Assembly (NCBI GenBank): GCA_977006965.1
Contig: OZ345359.1
Span: 620,001 to 684,000 of the forward strand
Source: Phymatolithon calcareum
Taxonomy: Eukaryota > Rhodophyta > Florideophyceae > Hapalidiales
DNA length: 64,000 nucleotides
Direction of reading: 5' to 3'
Shown: in pieces, positions 20,981-31,592 of the stretch
Position numbering within the stretch: position 1 is the stretch's first letter
How the letters are laid out: each line of letters opens with the position of its first letter
Program-made: the position numbers and the translations under genes
Notes under the pieces: generated by a model
Told to the model about the DNA's origin: nothing
Database searches by the model: none
What the model saw: only the letters and a program-made list of their open reading frames with translations

Positions 20981-22345
20981 ATGAACTGGACGAGGTCCAC
21001 TGCAGCGCGCGCAACTGACCTTTCGCCTCCTTCACCGACCGCATCTGAATCATCGCACGAGCATTCGCCTTCCACTTCTTGGCAACTGGAGCTGCATCTC
21101 ACCGCTACAAGGGGTTCTGAAACTCTGTGGCATCGCGCGCTCGCGAAAGCCACTCCATGTTCTTCCACCAGAGCTGTTCAACCGTATTACTCTTCCGGGA
21201 GCAGCACACCGTTATCTTCGAGCGTGAACGCGGTTTTATTTTCCCCTCGTCAAATGTATAGATTTTTACGCGACGTCACGCAATCAGGCGAGTCATTTCT
21301 GACCACACAGGATGCACAATCTCGTCCCGGTAGTAGTGTTTCTCATGCCGATGTGAATCGAAATGCGGCGATGGGGAATGAGGAATTGCGCACACTGCTC
21401 GTTGTGGAACATCATGTTGCATGTGAGTCTAATCCAAGGGAGAAGAAAATGGATGATATAGAGTGCTCCAAAGGATGTGAACGCACTTTTGTCCATATTT
21501 GTCGTCGTGAAAATTCTAATGCAAATGCTACTTGCGGCGTGTGTCTGGATGGTTTTAGTAAGGGGGCGCAACTTGTTTGCTGTCCGGGATGCACGGCTCG
21601 AACTTGTAAGAAATGTTATGCTACATGGATTGAAACGCGTGTCATGGACGGTCGTGTGGGGACTGAACTTACTTGTGCGCATTGTCACACACCGGTGCCG
21701 GCAGAGGATGTGGCGTTATATTGTGGACCGCAGACGGCGCGGAGGCATGCGTACTTTGTCAGTCGTATGGTGCAGCGGAATAATCCGCATGCCATCTGGT
21801 GTGCAAATGAGAATTGTCGGGTTTTGCTGCATGAACGTATGGAAAAACTTGATGCGAACACGCCTGATTTGCATTGCGATCGATGTGATTCGATCACTTG
21901 TGTGCAGTGTCATGAGAAGGGACATGTTGGGACGCGGTGTGTTTTGCCGACTGGTGGTATTGGTGGTGAGGTGAAGAATAAGATTTGGGAAAAGATACAT
22001 GCTAAACGGTGTCCGGGTTGTGATGTTTGGATTCAACGTGATGGTGGTTGTTCCAATATGAAGTGTACGCATTGTGGTATTATGTTTTGTTATCGATGCA
22101 GGAAACGTTTTGTTGAGGTGGATGGTCATGAACCGAGGGGGGATTGTGTGTGTAGTAAGGCGAATGAGGCAGGTATGTGGGCAGTGATTATTGGTGGTAT
22201 TCTTGTTGTGATACCGGTTGGATTGGCTGCTACTGCTGTGTTGGGTCCTCCGATCGCACTTGGGTATGCTATGTTGCCGAAGAGGAAGCAGAAAAAGTTG
22301 AAGGCGAAGTGGAAGAAGTGGATGGATAGCTTCAAGGATGAATAA
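20981..22345 (+). CDS. RBR (RING-IBR-RING) E3 ubiquitin ligase with C-terminal membrane segment
   Basis: 454 aa, first ATG at 20981 (the frame is open upstream only to a GTG). The N-terminal about 180 residues are Ser/Thr-rich and not conserved. RING1 starts at CGVCLDGF (Cys185). The IBR contains CANENCRVLL and LHCDRCDSITCVQCHEKGH. RING2 is CPGCDVWIQRDGGCSNMKC (from residue 344), where Cys357 of GGC is the expected catalytic cysteine that takes ubiquitin as a thioester, followed by GIMFCYRC. A hydrophobic stretch at about 405-435 followed by a Lys-rich end suggests a membrane anchor, as in RNF19/RNF144-type ligases. The substrate cannot be inferred. Codons in the 3' half favour T-ending wobble. 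Confidence 0.9.
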   Translation: MNWTRSTAARATDLSPPSPTASESSHEHSPSTSWQLELHLTATRGSETLWHRALAKATPCSSTRAVQPYYSSGSSTPLSSSVNAVLFSPRQMYRFLRDVTQSGESFLTTQDAQSRPGSSVSHADVNRNAAMGNEELRTLLVVEHHVACESNPREKKMDDIECSKGCERTFVHICRRENSNANATCGVCLDGFSKGAQLVCCPGCTARTCKKCYATWIETRVMDGRVGTELTCAHCHTPVPAEDVALYCGPQTARRHAYFVSRMVQRNNPHAIWCANENCRVLLHERMEKLDANTPDLHCDRCDSITCVQCHEKGHVGTRCVLPTGGIGGEVKNKIWEKIHAKRCPGCDVWIQRDGGCSNMKCTHCGIMFCYRCRKRFVEVDGHEPRGDCVCSKANEAGMWAVIIGGILVVIPVGLAATAVLGPPIALGYAMLPKRKQKKLKAKWKKWMDSFKDE

Positions 22346-24229
22346 GATGAGTTGAACAGGATTCGCCTGCTTTTAGTACTCCTAACAGCAAATTGGAAAG
22401 CATTATTCAACTGTATTGAAACGCCTCGCTTTAGTTGGAGGTAAAGCGGATGGGATACCCCCGTACCGTTGTCTAGCTCGACAAATGGTCATATTGGCGG
22501 CTCAATGCACAACGCAGTTAATACAGTCCACGGAGCAGTGACTATCGCCCGTCAAAGTGTTCGGTCCCTTGATTGACCGGCCTTTCCCCGATAGCAAAAC
22601 AGAGGTCAACAAATCTGCTCCACCACAATCGCGATAATGGTTGTCGATAAGACAACTGGTGCAATTAGACATATGGGCCGTCACAGTGCCGTACGCGAGC
22701 ACGTGTGCGTCGTCCATGACCAAACGGAGTCCTTCGATTTATGCGTGCGTTCTCTTCCGCCACTTCCATTTCCGCAGCATTGCTTTCATCTAGTTGGCGT
22801 CGTACCTCTGAAAGTTCGACACATAGCATGCCAATGTGCGTCGTGGCCATTTTCACCCACATTTGAAACGCAAACGTTGGGCCTCGAGTTGACGGACGGA
22901 CCAAGTCTGCAATTTGCGCTTTGGCCATCTCCAAGTGTGTTCCATGCTCCTTTTCCAACTTGAAACTTTCGCCTACAATTTTTCCCATTTTGGATTTTTG
23001 ACGTCATTGTGTCGTTCGAAATGCTCACCTAGTTTCCTTCTCTGCTTGACTCGCTTTCACAGTGCATTCGGCCCAGATTATCGGCCGACCGGACACAGCA
23101 TGACTGGAAGTCTTCTCGGTGCCGCGCAAACTTCACTGTGTTAGTTTTAGACTTGATTTGCACTAGACCAGGCGCTACTGCACAGATAATAACGCTGGCT
23201 GCGAGTTCTCGTAGGCAGGGCTGGTTGGCTGCGTATGGACAGCTGTTCGCTCAAATCATAGAAGACCAGCGTCCCCCTTAACTTTTTCTTCAAGCCCACG
23301 CTGCCAGCACTGTTGCTTTTCGTCGTATGCGCTCAACCTACAGTAATTTCTGGTCGTGCGGAAAGCGGCTCAATTGACGTCAAAGAAACACAGTCGAAGT
23401 TGCATCAGAGTTGGCATCATGTTGCATCCTGCCTGATGCTGTTGAACCAGAGATATTGCTGAATGTACAACAAGAAAACTCTATAGTCCCAATTTTATCT
23501 GGATGACTATCGACCAACTTTACGTTTCGCTGCCAGTATATTTTCAATTTTAAGTTGCATAGAGCTCTTTGCCTTGAAAATTAGCAAAGACTTCTACAGG
23601 GTCGTAAAACGGATGGCTGTGCCAGTGCAAGAAATGTTCTAAATCATCAATGATGTAATGAGACGGAGTTGCAAAACCGCCTGATGTGAGGACCGAACCA
23701 CTTCGTATGTAATTGACTTTGGAGCCCATGCTGTCCAGGACTGGTCGACATCCACAGAAGAGGAGGCAGAGACCGATACCGAGACGGATATATGGGCAAG
23801 TTCACAGTATCCATTGTAGCGTTACTGGAACAGGCCATCGCAGCAACTCTTCAATGATTCAGGAGGGGTTTCAGTGGCGAGATTATTGCTATTGCAAACA
23901 TTTCCCCACACGGCTGGCTTCCGACCTTTGCAATAATAATTCTTCAATGCCTTCAGCACATCTGCATTCGCTGCAAGGTGAATATTAAAAAAGCGGATCG
24001 CAACTTTGGTAAAGTATGGAAGCTGAGATAGAGGACGCTGCCGGTTGTGCCCAGCAAAAAATTAGAGTTTCTCTTTAGAATTCTTTGCGTGAAATCCTTC
24101 TCAAGCGCCACACAGCGTTTTCTATTCGCCGCAAAACGATCGTCGGATGAATACTGCATCCACTGAGTCATTCCGCTGATGCCCTCGGAACCCAAGCTCT
24201 CCAATTGCGGTCTAATAGCAATTTGTTTC
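22346..24229. other. Accessory region, no intact gene
   Basis: 1.9 kb of AT-rich sequence. A minus-strand frame at 22665-22988 has plausible composition (a helical stretch around CVELSEVRRQLDESNAAEME) but no family match, and may be a relic. Nothing else is supportable. Confidence 0.4.
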
Positions 24230-24873
24230 TTTCTGTCTTTCTTTATTGCAAAAGGCGTTAATTAAACGCAACTTCTCATTGTTCAAAAATTGGAGTATCT
24301 CTACGGGTCTTTCCCTGTACAGATCTTCTACCATTTTGCCACGCACTCTTCCGATGAATTGCCTTCGAAAGGCAGCCTGACCAGAACAGCGAAGAATTAG
24401 GTGCTACACTGTCTCCTTGAAGCATATGGGCTCACCTTGCAGACTGGGTCGTAGAGTAGCGGTTCATCCTTGCTGTGTCCATGGTGAAAGCATACCACAG
24501 TCGGACAGAAATTCACTATGAGCTGGTGGAGTACCACCTCTACTCGTCTCTTCGAGATGTGTAGATCTTTTGGGAGCGTAGGTAGGGTCACTGGTTTCCT
24601 TCTACAGCGCAGTTTGATAATGGATCGTGCCGCTTCCAAAGTGAGAGGTATCGCTTGATGCAACTTCAGACTCGATGCCAAGATTCCCCTCCGTGCGAGC
24701 TCATCGGTAGCCTCATTCTTCCCGACGCCGCAGTTACTCGGTATCCAAACACTCTCTACGTGAACCTCTTGTGACATTACTTGTCCTGGTCTGTTTTTCA
24801 TCCCGGTCACACCGACCCTTCTCTCGCATGCACCGCTAAAAGGTGTGTTGTCGCATGCACTCCAAATTTCCAA
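24230..24873 (-). pseudogene. Non-LTR retrotransposon relic (RNase H and C-terminal zinc-knuckle-like region)
   Basis: Reading leftwards, VESVWIPSNCGVGKNEATDE followed by LARRG matches the last RNase H motif of LINE polyproteins (normally WVPGHSGIxGNExAD). It is followed by the typical LINE 3' end with Cys and HLILRC (positions about 24385-24430) and EILQFLNNEKLR. An in-frame stop interrupts it just before HLILRC, the catalytic upstream part is missing, and no ATG start is usable. It is therefore a 5'-truncated, dead copy. Confidence 0.65.
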
Positions 24874-24923
24874 AAAATCTTTCTCACAGTAGCCGCCCCT
24901 GCACTGCAGTTACCCACGTTGCA

Positions 24924-24996
24924 TGGACCTTCCGGGCTTCGATCCCGGTACCTCGCGCATGCTAAGCGCGCACTCTACCAACTGCCCCGCGTCCCC
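24924..24996 (-). pseudogene. tRNA-Ala(AGC)-like sequence, probable pseudogene or SINE head
   Basis: 73 nt. A five-pair anticodon stem (CGCGC/GCGCG) holds the loop TTAGCAT with anticodon AGC. A five-pair T stem (CCGGG/CCCGG) encloses ATCGAAG, a near-consensus B box, and AGTTGGTAGA is a normal D loop. However, the acceptor stem (GGGGACG against AAGGTCC) pairs at only three positions and the D stem is broken. A working tRNA is therefore unlikely. It lies 50 bp from a LINE relic on the same strand. Confidence 0.6.
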
Positions 24997-25935
24997 GCGT
25001 TTGAGCTAAAGGCCCGAGCAATCCACCCTGCTTCCACAGAAACGGTCCTTACTGTGCTTGTGACCATGCACCACATCAGGAGCACTCTTAAACAATGCGG
25101 CCCCGTTTTCACGTCCTCGCTGTAATTCTAACAGGTCCGTCAACAACCAGTTTTGTCCCCACACACTTTCGTTTTCTCTTGCACAATTACTTGTTTTCCG
25201 CAACTTGGACAACGCTTCTACCACGACAGCCAACACCTTGTCCCTGACTCCCTGTTTCACTTCGAATATTGCCACGATGAATATCTTTTCTAGCCCGCAT
25301 TCACCTGGTGTGTGTTTGGGTATCCATAAATGGACATATATTGAAGTCGCGAAATGAATAGGTTTTTTGTAGAAAGGTGCGACTTCTGCCCAAATTTGTG
25401 GTTGCACCCGGCTTATGTACAAGCATGCGGTTTGAGCGTCATATAGACCGAGTCAACGTGGCCCGTTAGCGACCGGCGCTCATCAATCAGATCCTCCACA
25501 CGACACAACCGATGATGATTCACACCCAGAGACACATATAAAGCAAGCACAAGAAGGACGGTAAGGTGATTCCACTTCGAAGAAAGCAGAGTGCACCCTT
25601 AATCTTTATGTTCCATACCACGGAAACGTCGCAATCAGAATTCGCCAAAATTAGGCGAAGAAATCCTGTGGAAGACCATCATATGCGGCGCAATAATGTT
25701 TCGTTCTCAGGCTTTTTGCAATTATGGATCGTCGAAAACTAATCATTCCGGAACCAGGGCAAGTGCTGCAAGCTGTCTTGCACCAGCAGTGAATGTCACT
25801 TTTAGCTGTCCTGCTGTAGAAGAAACATACACAGCCAACTGCAAAATCTGCGGATGCAGGCATCGTGGCGTCAAGAAGCTCGGGTGAGATCAGGTGTATG
25901 GCTCCCAATTTTACATTTCCCACGGTCAAAATACC
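24997..25935. other. Accessory region, no gene recognised
   Basis: A 138-codon minus-strand frame at 25006-25422 contains LWIPKHTPGECG, faintly like an RNase H motif, but lacks support. The remainder is featureless. Confidence 0.4.
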
Positions 25936-26826
25936 TGTTGTGTTTTTAAGACCCTCGGCCCTGAAATACCAGGCTATAACTTGATAAAAATGGAAGCTAG
26001 TTGAGGAAAATTAATCAGCGCATGAGCTTGAGCCGTTGAATCGTTTAGAGGCAATAGAGATCTAGCGGCCAGTTGTTTGGGTCTATTTTTGAAGTATTCA
26101 ACGGGGCTCCCGTTCAAAAGTTATGACCTCTAAACAACTGTTGGGGCAGACACTGTCTTTCTGCTCAAACAGACACGAAGAAGCACATAGTCGAGAGTGT
26201 TTTTGATGTGCTACATAAGTATAAAACCCACTCGAATCGATGCCCAACGGCGGTGTCAAGAATGTACAAAGTGATGAACGCCGTCTACGGCCAGTGAAAC
26301 AACTGGTTTGCACCGTAGTGAACAAAATGATCGGCTTCACCTTGTTCAATGGGGCAGATATGTCCTATGTGAAGAGCGATATGTTTAGTTTACTACTCGA
26401 AGGGGAAAATGAAAACTGTAACTCGAAACTAATGGAATTGGCTTTCTTTGGTAACCGTAAACCTCACTGATAAGTCAATGTGTGCGTGCATCAGCTCTCT
26501 ATCGAGATGATGCGAAAGTTCTGTTCTGTGAAAAGTTTAACGAATTGGATGAGTTTTCTCGAGACCAAGTACCTACCTCTCGTCGCCGCATGGGTAGAGT
26601 TAAGTTTCGTTCGCTAAGGAAAAAAGTTGATGTACTTTCGAGAGGCGGAGAGATCCCAAAGCACAGTAAAATCGCGAAGTTTAAAAATTCTGTTTCACTG
26701 CTGGATCATTCACTGAGAACTGCGTTAATGAGCTCATTTTGAAATTCCCCGCTTTAAACAACTCTGATTTTGAATCTACCAAAGAAGGCTTGGTATTTTA
26801 CGACCGAGGGTCTTAAAAACACAACA
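25936..26826. mobile_element. 891-bp element bounded by 36-bp terminal inverted repeats
   Basis: The ends TGTTGTGTTTTTAAGACCCT (25936) and the reverse complement of 26791-26826 agree at 33 of 36 positions. Two plus-strand open frames lie inside (26240-26470 and 26482-26742), both basic and unrecognised. No clear target-site duplication flanks the ends. It looks like a non-autonomous or decayed DNA transposon. Confidence 0.7.
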
Positions 26827-27272
26827 AAAAATGAAGGTCACCAAACAGTATTCTTGTAAATTTGACTGGGCTTGATGTTTTTCACCTTCGAACCACATCG
26901 CGCTTTCAATCAGAAACATTGTACTTGCTTGTCCTCTCAATCAGGAACCCAGCGAAGAAACTTAAGTTTGACGCATCCTGCGGGGACGGATGCCCTAGAC
27001 TCGATGCTTTTTGTCAACAATTTTTGGAGTGATATCTGAGACGACCTGTTGGGCAACAGACAAGGACATCAGGACAGGAATTACACTCTTGTTTTATTGC
27101 GCACGTCACGTTCAGTTGATCTATATTAACGACTTAGTGAGGAAGACAGAAAGTCCTAGAGTAAAATATTGAGTTCACCTCGCATATCTTGCTAAGGAAC
27201 CTCAGTTGAATCTTCGCCGTTGCCTCATGGGAGTAGATACAAAATTTCAGCTACATAACAATCATGAGTTTA
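26827..27272. other. Short intergenic stretch, nothing recognised
   Basis: AT-rich, with no open frame or repeat of note. It probably contains the 3'UTR of the RHD3-like gene at its right end. Confidence 0.4.
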
Positions 27273-28880
27273 CTACAAGTCAATTGTGGTATTGATGGTC
27301 GGCTGGATACGGAACAGAGGAACCTGTCCCTGACCCTCCTGCTCAGCCGCATCCTTATCGTTAACGAGCGTAAACTGCATAGTATGCGGTCCAAGTGAAT
27401 ATCCGGTAATGAGCTGGAAATTTCCAAACCCAGCCGGTCGGCAAGCCGCATTGATACCCAATCCAAACTCGATATTCCTCTGCCGCGCAGGTGCCCTCTG
27501 TGCTTGACGTTCCATTTGCTGCATGGCCTGCAGCTGTGCAGTAGGAGAATTTCGGAATCCCTCTCCGAAAGTTTGCAATGCATTCTGCACTTCCTGTCTT
27601 TGTCCGCGGAATGAAAGCCTCATGCTAGGAACAAGAAGTGTTTCTGCCTTGCGCGCAAACCATTCGTCCACCCTTCGCAGTGCGTGCTGCATCTCGGGAT
27701 CGGAAACCGGGTCAGCAACATTCGCGAGGAGAATGTCCTTGAACTTTTGAAGCGCTGCGTTTTGCAAAAGCAAGAGTTGCTTATTGAAAAGAGACCGCAC
27801 ACGGCTCTGCAGGGAGTCCCGCAACTCAGAGCGCTTCTTGGTACGGATGGAAGCGCTGGCGTGTGACGCTGTGTCGCGGTCATACCGCTCGAGAGCAGTG
27901 TCGAGCAGCGCGGTGGCTTTGTCGCCAAAAGAAGCAACTGTGCGCCCGCGGTCGACCTCGCTAGTCCACTTGTTAAGCTGACCGAGAGCGGGACGTTGTT
28001 GAGCGTCATATGCGACATCACAACGGTAGGCTGCGACAAGGTCCTTCTTCGCGGGGAGTTCGACGGCCTTGTCCTGGGCGGTCTCCTTCCACACAATTTC
28101 AGCGTACGGGATAAGTCCTTCAACGGGTTGGTTATTTGAATATTCCGGACGCAAGAGATAGTTAGGGTGCTCGGGGTTCGAGAAACGGTCGCTCAGGTCC
28201 TTTACGGCACCGTCAAATTCGTCGGCGCGGTGACGGATGTGCGGCAGACTGGCAAACTCAAACTTGAAGAGATCGGTGACGGCGACGGAACCACGGGCAT
28301 CGATCTGCGACCAGATGTCGCGCACATCTTCCATGATGACCTCGGAGAGCGACTCAAGCGTACTGCCGTCGTCATGGTCTCTAATCACGAAGAGCAGAAG
28401 GGTTTTCGCCGGGTCATTCTCGGCATACATACGGGTAAACTCGAGAAAGACGGTGCGCAACAGAGCGTATCCTGCGGCCTCGTAACGGCCAATGTCAGCA
28501 GTCCACAAGTTAAAAACAAGGGCATCGGCGAGAGCCAGGGCGAATGTCGCGACGCGAGCGACTTTTTCCGTATCACCATCACGGCCATCCGCGCCCTGAG
28601 TGTCCAGAATGAGAGCGGATGATTGAGAAATGGCGGCGACGCATCCCTTGGTACCACGGCCTGCAAATGGACGACCGATGTCAAAATCAGTACCGAACAA
28701 ACGGTTCGCAAGCGTACTCTTCCCGGAGCCGCGGGCGCCAATAACGGCGATAGTCACCAGGGTGTCTTCAGGAGAAGACAAAAGTCCTCCAGACAGCTGG
28801 TCATTAATGTAGCTTTCAAGCTCGTCAACGCGCAGCTCGCTCCGCGCATCGACAAGCTGAAGAACACCCCCGGCAGACAT
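27273..28880 (-). CDS. RHD3/Sey1-like dynamin-type GTPase lacking membrane segments
   Basis: 535 aa. The frame opens with TTG, but the first ATG is at 28880, just ahead of VLQLVDARSELRVDELESYI, which matches the RHD3/Sey1 N-terminus. The P-loop is GARGSGKST (48-56), switch 2 is LDTQGADGRDGD (92-103), NLWTADIGR follows at about 124-132, and the guanine-specificity region is FVIRDHDDGSTLESL (164-178). LPHIRHRADEFDGAV also matches the family. RHD3/Sey1/atlastin proteins fuse ER tubules and are about 770-800 aa with two C-terminal transmembrane helices. This protein stops early with a Pro/Gln/Arg-rich end and no hydrophobic hairpin, so it is a soluble relative or is anchored differently. It is divergent from G6PDH (559 bp). 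Confidence 0.8.
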   Translation of the reverse strand: MSAGGVLQLVDARSELRVDELESYINDQLSGGLLSSPEDTLVTIAVIGARGSGKSTLANRLFGTDFDIGRPFAGRGTKGCVAAISQSSALILDTQGADGRDGDTEKVARVATFALALADALVFNLWTADIGRYEAAGYALLRTVFLEFTRMYAENDPAKTLLLFVIRDHDDGSTLESLSEVIMEDVRDIWSQIDARGSVAVTDLFKFEFASLPHIRHRADEFDGAVKDLSDRFSNPEHPNYLLRPEYSNNQPVEGLIPYAEIVWKETAQDKAVELPAKKDLVAAYRCDVAYDAQQRPALGQLNKWTSEVDRGRTVASFGDKATALLDTALERYDRDTASHASASIRTKKRSELRDSLQSRVRSLFNKQLLLLQNAALQKFKDILLANVADPVSDPEMQHALRRVDEWFARKAETLLVPSMRLSFRGQRQEVQNALQTFGEGFRNSPTAQLQAMQQMERQAQRAPARQRNIEFGLGINAACRPAGFGNFQLITGYSLGPHTMQFTLVNDKDAAEQEGQGQVPLFRIQPTINTTIDL

Positions 28881-29439
28881 TTCACGTGCTGCTGTTGTCA
28901 ATCGGGAGATCAACTAACTGTCCGTGAACTGGCGTCTTGGCTGCAGTGCGCGATCAAATTGGGCAGCAGGGCAGTGACATCATTCCAGAGAATTTTTGAA
29001 AACATTCCCTCTGAGCTCCCGCCGATAGCACAGATCCAATTTCATTTACGCGAGATCCATTACGATCCAATGTGAGAATCGCCATAACTGGATCTCCAAT
29101 GCAAATCATATGTTCAGAACATCTTAAGATACTATCAGAATTATGATTGGCACATGCATCCGTTAGAGAGGGAGCTGACCAATGGTGTATCTGCAGCTGG
29201 CATGATTATCATGAAAATATCTCTTGGCTTTCGCACTCTGGATTGCACTGGATCTCCATATGGCCCAATTTCGACTCTTTCAGATCAGGTGCACCGCGGC
29301 AATCGCTCGGCAACGATGTGACGTTGCGCAATTCGGTCCTCTATTTTGTTGCCACGACGGAGATAGACCCAGGCCGCAGCGACTCAGTCGATGAACCTGA
29401 GAATACCCAAGCGCCAGAGAGAGAGCCTATTGTTCATCG

Positions 29440-31128
29440 ATGACTTCGCATTTCACTATGGCCTTCGGCATGACGCCCGGACTTGCGTTCCGCTCACAAG
29501 GCTCGCAACTGTCTAGCCGAATGCCTTCTCTTCGCCCTCGTCTAGCGCGCGTGCGTTGCACAATGGCTCCTGAGCAGAGTGCGATTGCTGCAGTCCCGCC
29601 GGTCGTAGTGGCATCGGGAGATGCGGAGGGACTGGCCTTGATGGACTCCGTTCACGAACGGACGGCACAATCCCGCGATGCACCTCTGGCGATTATTGTT
29701 CTGGGCGCTTCTGGCGATCTTGCGAAGAAGAAGACCTTCCCGGCCATTTTTTCCCTGTACTATCATGGCCTGCTTCCGGATAATTTCTGTCTTTACGGGT
29801 TTGCGCGGACCAAGATGACGAATGCTGAGTTTCGTGAACTAATTCTTGCCACACTCAGTTGCCGCGTAATTGACGGGGAGAAATGTTCTCAGAAAATGGA
29901 CGAATTTCTCCCGCGTTGTTTCTATCATCGCGGTAATTACAAGGATGCGAGCACATTCGAGGCGCTCGACAACGTGTTAGAGACTGGATTCGAGCGTGAC
30001 TTTGGTCACGTCAACCGACTGTTTTATCTTGCTATTCCGCCGTCCGCATTCAATGATAGCTGCCGTTGCATTAATGCAGTCGCACGCGCTGATACTGGAT
30101 GGACGCGTGTTGTTGTCGAGAAGCCGTTCGGCCGTGACTCAGAGAGCTACAACGTGCTTCGAGAGCAGCTCGCGGCTCTGTTGCATGAACAAGAGATTTT
30201 CCGTATAGACCATTTTCTTGCCAAGGAGCTCGTACAGAATCTCATGACGCTGAGATTCGCGAACACCATCTTTGAACCGCTCTGGAATCGGAATCACGTC
30301 AAGAGCGTGCAGATCACTTTCAAGGAGCACTTTGGGGTAGAAGGCCGTGCTGGTTACTTCAACGATGTCGGCATCATCCGAGACATCATGCAAAATCATC
30401 TGCTGCAGATCATGGCCCTGCTCGCCATGGAACCACCTGTTAGCCTTGGTGCGGAAGACATCCGCGATGAGAAGGTCAAATTGCTTCGCTCAGTACAACC
30501 GCTCAATGTATCTGATTTTGCTCTTGGACAGTACGGCCCCAAGGATAAGAATTCAAAAGGATATCTGGATGATGATGGTGTGCCTGATGGGTCTCGCACA
30601 CCGACCTTTGCTGCCTGTGCTATGCACATCAATAACGCTCGTTGGGATGGAGTACCGTTCCTTATGCGCGCTGGCAAGGCCCTCGATGAACGCAAAACCG
30701 AAATTCGTATTCAGTTTAAGCCTGTTCCTGGCGCACTGTTCCCGACGGCGAATGGTGCAGAGCACAATGAACTTGTCATCCGTGTGCAACCCGACGAGGC
30801 GATTTACGTGCGCATTGTATCCAAAGTTCCTGGACTAACATCGCGCATGGAGGAGGCAAGGTTGAATTTGTTCTACAGGCATGCTTGGGAAGAGTCGAAG
30901 GATATCCCCGATGCATACGAACGTCTCATTTTGGATGTTATTCAGGGCGAGAAGTCGCTGTTTATCCGAGATGATGAGTTGGATATCGCGTGGAAGATTT
31001 TCACTCCCGCACTCGCTCAAATAGAGGCTGGCGATGCTGACACGCCAGAGATTTATGAATACGGTGGCAAGGGACCACGAGAGAGCGAGTATCTGGCGCA
31101 AAAATATGGAATTCAATGGTCTGACTAA
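29440..31128 (+). CDS. G6PD: Glucose-6-phosphate 1-dehydrogenase, plastid-type
   Basis: 562 aa. The Arg/Ser/Met-rich first about 50 residues resemble a plastid transit peptide. The dinucleotide-binding motif is GASGDLAKKKTFPAIFSLY (from residue 89), then VVEKPFGRDSES. The substrate-site signature reads RIDHFLAKE (254-262), where the family pattern is normally DHYLGKE, so Tyr and Gly are replaced by Phe and Ala. The catalytic His and Lys are kept. TTFKEHFG-like (QITFKEHFGVEGR) and VPFLMRAGKAL follow as expected. It catalyses NADP-dependent oxidation of glucose-6-phosphate, the entry step of the oxidative pentose phosphate pathway. It is convergent with eIF3f (464 bp). Confidence 0.96.
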   Translation: MTSHFTMAFGMTPGLAFRSQGSQLSSRMPSLRPRLARVRCTMAPEQSAIAAVPPVVVASGDAEGLALMDSVHERTAQSRDAPLAIIVLGASGDLAKKKTFPAIFSLYYHGLLPDNFCLYGFARTKMTNAEFRELILATLSCRVIDGEKCSQKMDEFLPRCFYHRGNYKDASTFEALDNVLETGFERDFGHVNRLFYLAIPPSAFNDSCRCINAVARADTGWTRVVVEKPFGRDSESYNVLREQLAALLHEQEIFRIDHFLAKELVQNLMTLRFANTIFEPLWNRNHVKSVQITFKEHFGVEGRAGYFNDVGIIRDIMQNHLLQIMALLAMEPPVSLGAEDIRDEKVKLLRSVQPLNVSDFALGQYGPKDKNSKGYLDDDGVPDGSRTPTFAACAMHINNARWDGVPFLMRAGKALDERKTEIRIQFKPVPGALFPTANGAEHNELVIRVQPDEAIYVRIVSKVPGLTSRMEEARLNLFYRHAWEESKDIPDAYERLILDVIQGEKSLFIRDDELDIAWKIFTPALAQIEAGDADTPEIYEYGGKGPRESEYLAQKYGIQWSD

Positions 31129-31592
31129 AATAGCAGAATGCAGATGGCGATACGTTGCCAGAACATGTGTTTGCAGAAACAGAGTTTTCTGAGCGGCAGC
31201 TTTGTTCATCATTATACAGCGTGCCACAGGACAGGGGAGTAACTTTCCCCCTCGAGGTCCCGAAGGAGACCAGAGGTGGGTTTTTGTAGTCCACTGAGTC
31301 GTGTCACACCAACAAGAAAAGAAAACCCCTTCAGGACAGAATCTAGCCAAAACCCCTTGGCCTTAGGAAAGTTGCCCCGAGCGTCAGCAGATGCGTTGGT
31401 AACTTTTAAATAAAAATCTACCTTTCTTCTTCTTCTTCTTTGTTCATCATTTTGGAGTTTTTCTCGGTGGTTGGTTGCCGTGGGAGAGAATTGGGGATGT
31501 TATATGCAATCTGAGCTCTAGAATATCACGCGAAAATAGAATAATACTCCTTTACATCTTTTCTCAATAGAATCGACGGCAAGAATGGGTGT
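31129..31592. other. Tail-to-tail interval with (CTT)n microsatellite
   Basis: Carries the 3' ends of G6PDH and eIF3f. A TTCTTCTTCTTCTTT tract lies at about 31424-31442. No gene is present. Confidence 0.5.
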
